Shown piece by piece: positions 63,960 to 64,000 of a stretch of 64,000 nucleotides of DNA. This stretch comes from CAZAEL01 sp964484135 (GTDB lineage: Bacteria > Elusimicrobiota > Elusimicrobia > FEN-1173), in contig CAZAEL010000006.1 of assembly GCA_964484135.1 (NCBI GenBank), positions 1 to 64,000 of the forward strand. Reading direction: 5' to 3'. The position numbers and the translations under genes were made by a program. Within the stretch, counting starts at the first letter, position 1; each line of letters opens with the position of its first letter. The notes under the pieces are model-generated. The model was not told where the DNA came from. It saw only the letters and a program-made list of their open reading frames with translations, and did not search any database.

Positions 63960-64000
63960 GACGAAATAGTAGCCGATTTCTTTTGTTGACGCAAAAGAAA

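Noticed and set aside
63891..63994. Alternative RF2 N-terminus in the +1 frame from 63994
   Set aside because: The segment does not resemble RF2, while the other frame gives a proper RF2 start followed by a classic frameshift site.

Overview
The window is GC-rich and every supported gene lies on the minus strand, so transcription runs from the right edge to the left. It carries lipid A and outer-membrane biogenesis genes (diderm cell), a protein-arginine-kinase/ClpC module (mcsA, mcsB, clpC) better known from Firmicutes, and one enormous open reading frame. A diderm with giant multi-domain, membrane-rich proteins fits Candidatus Omnitrophota (OP3, PVC group) best. That placement is inference; there is no rRNA or other taxonomic marker in the window.

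In order of transcription: prfB (with a programmed +1 frameshift), a CheY-like receiver, lysS (no AUG/GUG/UUG start where one is needed), lolC/E and lolD, an ilvE-like aminotransferase, mcsA and mcsB. Then comes a giant gene of 37.7 kb (55927 to 18206, 12,573 codons, 59% of the window), followed by clpC with its own strong promoter (broken by a 10-N assembly gap), tamB, bamA, ompH/skp, lpxD, lpxC, fabZ, lpxA, lpxI, a Gfo/Idh/MocA oxidoreductase, lpxB and the start of msbA, which runs off the left edge.

The giant protein has an N-terminal signal sequence, a TraB/ChaN-like domain, a zinc-metallopeptidase motif, a metallo-beta-lactamase-like domain, tandem cyclic-nucleotide-binding-like domains, a GT84-like (cyclic beta-glucan synthase type) glycosyltransferase with a coiled-coil insertion, a long polytopic membrane region, YVDG-type beta repeats, two SH3b domains, a glycoamylase-like (PF10091/GH144-type) domain, an FnIII-like domain, a large unassigned beta plus alpha/alpha region, a HAD-like domain and a nearly full-length SecA-like motor with altered catalytic motifs. 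The simplest inference is a single-chain, membrane-embedded machine that makes, trims and perhaps exports or anchors a glucan-like polymer at the envelope. It lies between mcsB and clpC, two halves of what is one operon in other bacteria.

Six intergenic spacers, each directly after a stop codon, are filled by 70-105 nt inverted repeats built from repeated short words. Two pairs are clearly the same element, so these are dispersed hairpin families. No tRNA, rRNA, CRISPR, IS element or phage gene was seen. The longest non-coding stretch is the AT-rich 282 nt upstream of the giant gene.
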